Assembly (NCBI RefSeq): GCF_003990725.2
Contig: NZ_CP030064.1
Location: 186,001-250,000, forward strand
From: Halorubrum sp. PV6
Lineage (GTDB): Archaea > Halobacteriota > Halobacteria > Halobacteriales > Haloferacaceae
DNA length: 64,000 nt
Direction of reading: 5' to 3'
Made by a program: the position numbers and the translations under genes. Below the pieces are notes generated by a model, which saw only the letters and a program-made list of their open reading frames with translations, was not told where the DNA came from and made no database searches. Below are positions 61,689 through 64,000 of the stretch, piece by piece (the first letter of the stretch is position 1; every line of letters begins with the position of its first letter).

Positions 61689-64000
61689 CCGACGGACCCA
61701 CCCTCCAGATCGTCGACGACGCGGAAGACGATCCGGGCGGCGCGGTCCCCGCGCCGGTGCCCCCCGACGACCCCGAGGCGTGGTACGCGCCGGCGGTCCG
61801 CGCCCAGTACGAGTCCGAGCCGGGCGTCGTCGCGACGATTCGTGAGCGCGACGGCGGCCGCTTCGGGTACGACGTGCGCGAGCCGCCGCTGTCGACGGCC
61901 GACGAGCGCGCGCTCGACCGCGTTCGCGACCACTTCTCCGACGTTCGCCACCGACGACCGCTCACGCGCGTCGGCGTCGTCGAGCGAGCCGAGTCGGGGT
62001 TCGAGCCGAAGTACGAGCGGGCGCTCACCCGCCTGATCGACGCGAGCGCGGCGGCGCGGCGCCGGATCGACTACCACGCGCTGCGGGACCTCAGACTGCT
62101 CGGCGACGTGACGCCGCTCGCCTTGGACGACCGGATCGAGGTGGCCGACGTCGGCGACGAGCGCGAACTGGTCGTCCACACCGAGACGTTCGCGCCCCTC
62201 GAAACCGGCATCGACGCCGACGCCGAGCACGTCGAGCGGGTCGCCGCAGAGCGGCTCGCCCGGTACGCGGTCGACTTCGCGGGCCTGTCCGTCGACGTGG
62301 TCGTCGCTCGCGAGCGGCTCCTCGGCTCGGACGCGTTCGAGACGAAGTACGCCGTCCGGGAGCCGGACCTCCTCCCCGGCGACGAGGCGCTGATAGCGGA
62401 GTGTAAAGAGCGGATCTGGGAGACGACCGTCAACGGCGTCGTCGACGACCGCGAGGCGTTCGTCGCCGAACACGCCCGCCGGTTCCTCTCTCGACGGCTC
62501 ACGGCGCGTAACACTCGCGCGTGGCTCGGCGCGGCGGCCCACCGCGTCCGCTCCGCGCTGGCCGACCGGGGCCTCGCCGTCCCGCCGGTCGACTCGCGGT
62601 ACGCCCGCGATCGGCTCGACGACCTGGCGTACTACGTCCTCCGCGACTTCGTCGGCGAGGGCATCCTGACGGTGCCGATCCGCGACCCGAACTTAGAGGA
62701 CGTCGAGGCCAACCGCGTCGGCGAGCGCGTGAAGGTCGTCCCTCGGCCGTCCATCGTGGCGCACGGCGACGGCGACGCGCCGACTCCGGACGCGGGCACC
62801 CGCGTCCCGACGAACCTCGCGTTCGAGGACGAGACCGCGTTCGTCAACGTCGTCACCGGGCTGGCGGCCCGCGACGGCACCGAACTCAACGCGTCGACGC
62901 CGTCGGCGAAGGTGAACCTCGACGTCGACGGCGTCGACGAGACGATCCGGTGTGCGGTCGCGCTCCCGGTCATCTCGGAGGGCGGCCCACACGTCTCGAT
63001 CCGCAAGCAGAGTGCGGACGCCTTGACGCCCGTCGACCTCATCGACCGCGGGACGCTCGGTCCCGACCTGGTCACGCTCCTGTGGCTGCTGTACGAACGC
63101 CGGGGCGTCGTCCTCTTCGCCGGGCCGACCGGCGTGGGGAAGACGACCCTGCTCAACGCCCACACCCCCTTCATCCCGTTCGACGACCGCCCCGTCTCGA
63201 TCGACGAGGGGTCCCGCGAGGTCCGGCTCCCGCACGAGACCGGCGTGTCGCTCACGACGCGCGACCACGAGGACGCGTACAAGGCCGTGAGCATGTCCGA
63301 ACTGATGGCCGAGGCGAACTACTTGAACCCCGACGTGGAGGTGATAGCCGAGATCAACACGCCCGCGAGCTTCGAGACCTTTGCGGAGACGCTCAACACC
63401 GGCCACGGCGTGATCGGGACCACTCACGCCGAAGACGTGGAGGCGCTCGTCAACCGGGTCATCGAGCGCGGGGTCCCGGCGTACCTCTTGCGAGAGGTCG
63501 ACGTGGTCGTCTTCCCCCAGCAGGTCGACGGCGAGCGCTACGTCTCGCGGGCGGTCGAACTGCTCTCCGAGGCGGAGTACGACGCCCTCGACCCCGAGGC
63601 GAAGCGCAGTCCGACGGGGAACCCCAGACACGGCGGCGCCGGCGTCATTGAAAAGGGAGCGGAACCCGTCTACTACAACACCATCGCGTGGCGCGACCCC
63701 GACGGCGCGTTCCGGTTTCCGGGTGCACCGGGCCGGTCCGACGCCGGCGGCGCCGGGTCCCCCTCCCGCGGCGCTTCGAGCGCTTCGAGCGCGTCGCGCG
63801 ACGACCGCCGCCTCCACGCCCTCGCCCGTATCGCCGATCACACCGACCGCGACCGCGCCGCCGTCGAGGCCGAGTTCGCGTCCAAGCGCCGGTACGTCGA
63901 GTACCTCGCGCGCGAGGGGGTCGACGACTTCGACGCGCTGTTCGAGTTCCTTGCGGACCTCCGGACCGACGAGGCCGCCACGGTCGAGCGCGCCGCCCGC
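61685..64000 (+). CDS. Type II/IV secretion (PilB-like) ATPase, 3' truncated by window
   Basis: At least 772 residues from GTG 61685, open to the last base; the true end is beyond the window. Acidic N-terminal region, then a long N-terminal domain (RPLTRVGVVERAESGFEPKYERALTRLI). Core: PHVSIRKQSADALTPVDLIDRGTLGPDL, Walker A GPTGVGKTTLLNA (about residues 480-492), SIDEGSREVRLP (Asp box), PDVEVIAEINT (Walker B) and GHGVIGTTHAEDVEALVNRVIERG (His box). Longer than the other ATPase in this window and closer to archaeal pilus/archaellum PilB-type motors. A PilC-like gene is expected just beyond the edge. Confidence 0.93.
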   Translation, partial: MTDGPTLQIVDDAEDDPGGAVPAPVPPDDPEAWYAPAVRAQYESEPGVVATIRERDGGRFGYDVREPPLSTADERALDRVRDHFSDVRHRRPLTRVGVVERAESGFEPKYERALTRLIDASAAARRRIDYHALRDLRLLGDVTPLALDDRIEVADVGDERELVVHTETFAPLETGIDADAEHVERVAAERLARYAVDFAGLSVDVVVARERLLGSDAFETKYAVREPDLLPGDEALIAECKERIWETTVNGVVDDREAFVAEHARRFLSRRLTARNTRAWLGAAAHRVRSALADRGLAVPPVDSRYARDRLDDLAYYVLRDFVGEGILTVPIRDPNLEDVEANRVGERVKVVPRPSIVAHGDGDAPTPDAGTRVPTNLAFEDETAFVNVVTGLAARDGTELNASTPSAKVNLDVDGVDETIRCAVALPVISEGGPHVSIRKQSADALTPVDLIDRGTLGPDLVTLLWLLYERRGVVLFAGPTGVGKTTLLNAHTPFIPFDDRPVSIDEGSREVRLPHETGVSLTTRDHEDAYKAVSMSELMAEANYLNPDVEVIAEINTPASFETFAETLNTGHGVIGTTHAEDVEALVNRVIERGVPAYLLREVDVVVFPQQVDGERYVSRAVELLSEAEYDALDPEAKRSPTGNPRHGGAGVIEKGAEPVYYNTIAWRDPDGAFRFPGAPGRSDAGGAGSPSRGASSASSASRDDRRLHALARIADHTDRDRAAVEAEFASKRRYVEYLAREGVDDFDALFEFLADLRTDEAATVERAAR

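Noticed and set aside
61403-62542. 379-codon minus-strand frame opposite the right-end ATPase
   Set aside because: Antisense to the ATPase N-terminal domain, which continues in one uninterrupted frame with correct motifs further on.
1-64000. tRNA, rRNA, integrase, transposase or attachment sites
   Set aside because: I looked for cloverleaf-like and rRNA-like stretches and for transposase/integrase motifs in the translated frames and saw none. A tRNA search program would be needed to be certain.

Overview
The window is chromosomal DNA of a halophilic archaeon (class Halobacteria). The proteins are strongly acidic, GC content is high, and many genes look leaderless with a TATA element about 25-30 bases before the start codon. 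It carries archaeal markers: aRF1, PAN, Mre11-Rad50, geranylgeranylglyceryl phosphate synthase, CetZ and an intein-bearing family B DNA polymerase. The genus is probably Halorubrum or a close relative, but that is an impression, not a measurement. No tRNA, rRNA or CRISPR array was seen.

Layout. 1-5 kb: end of an iron-type ABC permease, argS, prf1, then a DtxR-type regulator and a ferritin-like protein. 5-8.7 kb: sufCBD (Fe-S assembly). 8.8-12.9 kb: DNA polymerase B with a 410-residue homing-endonuclease intein. 13-20.2 kb: small haloarchaeal proteins, mre11-rad50, a winged-helix protein and the proteasomal ATPase PAN. 20.2-23.2 kb: a 48-residue membrane protein, a membrane-anchored DHH phosphoesterase, a nucleotide-sugar epimerase-like protein and a small conserved protein. 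23.2-33.3 kb: a type IV pilus-like or secretion locus with ATPase, TadC/PilC-like core and six poorly known membrane or coiled-coil proteins. 33.3-40 kb: CetZ, GGGP synthase, riboflavin synthase, a degenerate M24 'peptidase', a UvrD helicase and two tiny zinc proteins.

40.1-42.5 kb holds what I consider the most interesting system: a two-helix chemotaxis transducer overlapping a seven-helix opsin-fold protein. It resembles a sensory rhodopsin II-HtrII pair, but the retinal-binding lysine is arginine and nearly every retinal-pocket residue I could align is changed. A perfect 8-bp-arm inverted repeat lies just upstream. This looks like a chemotaxis receptor built on a rhodopsin that can no longer hold retinal by a Schiff base.

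42.6-52.3 kb: a hotdog thioesterase, an ABC-2 exporter pair, a methyltransferase, a lactate permease with a D-lactate dehydrogenase-type FAD/Fe-S protein, and a VOC protein. 52.3-52.6 kb: four 57-bp tandem repeats followed by gene-free DNA. 53-61.4 kb: a CitE-like CoA lyase, two secreted or cell-surface proteins (a large right-handed beta-helix protein with an AT-rich core and a PKD/PGF-pre-PGF protein), a TauE-type exporter with a tiny partner gene, and a GT21-like glycosyltransferase. 61.7 kb to the end: a second type II/IV secretion ATPase, cut by the window edge.
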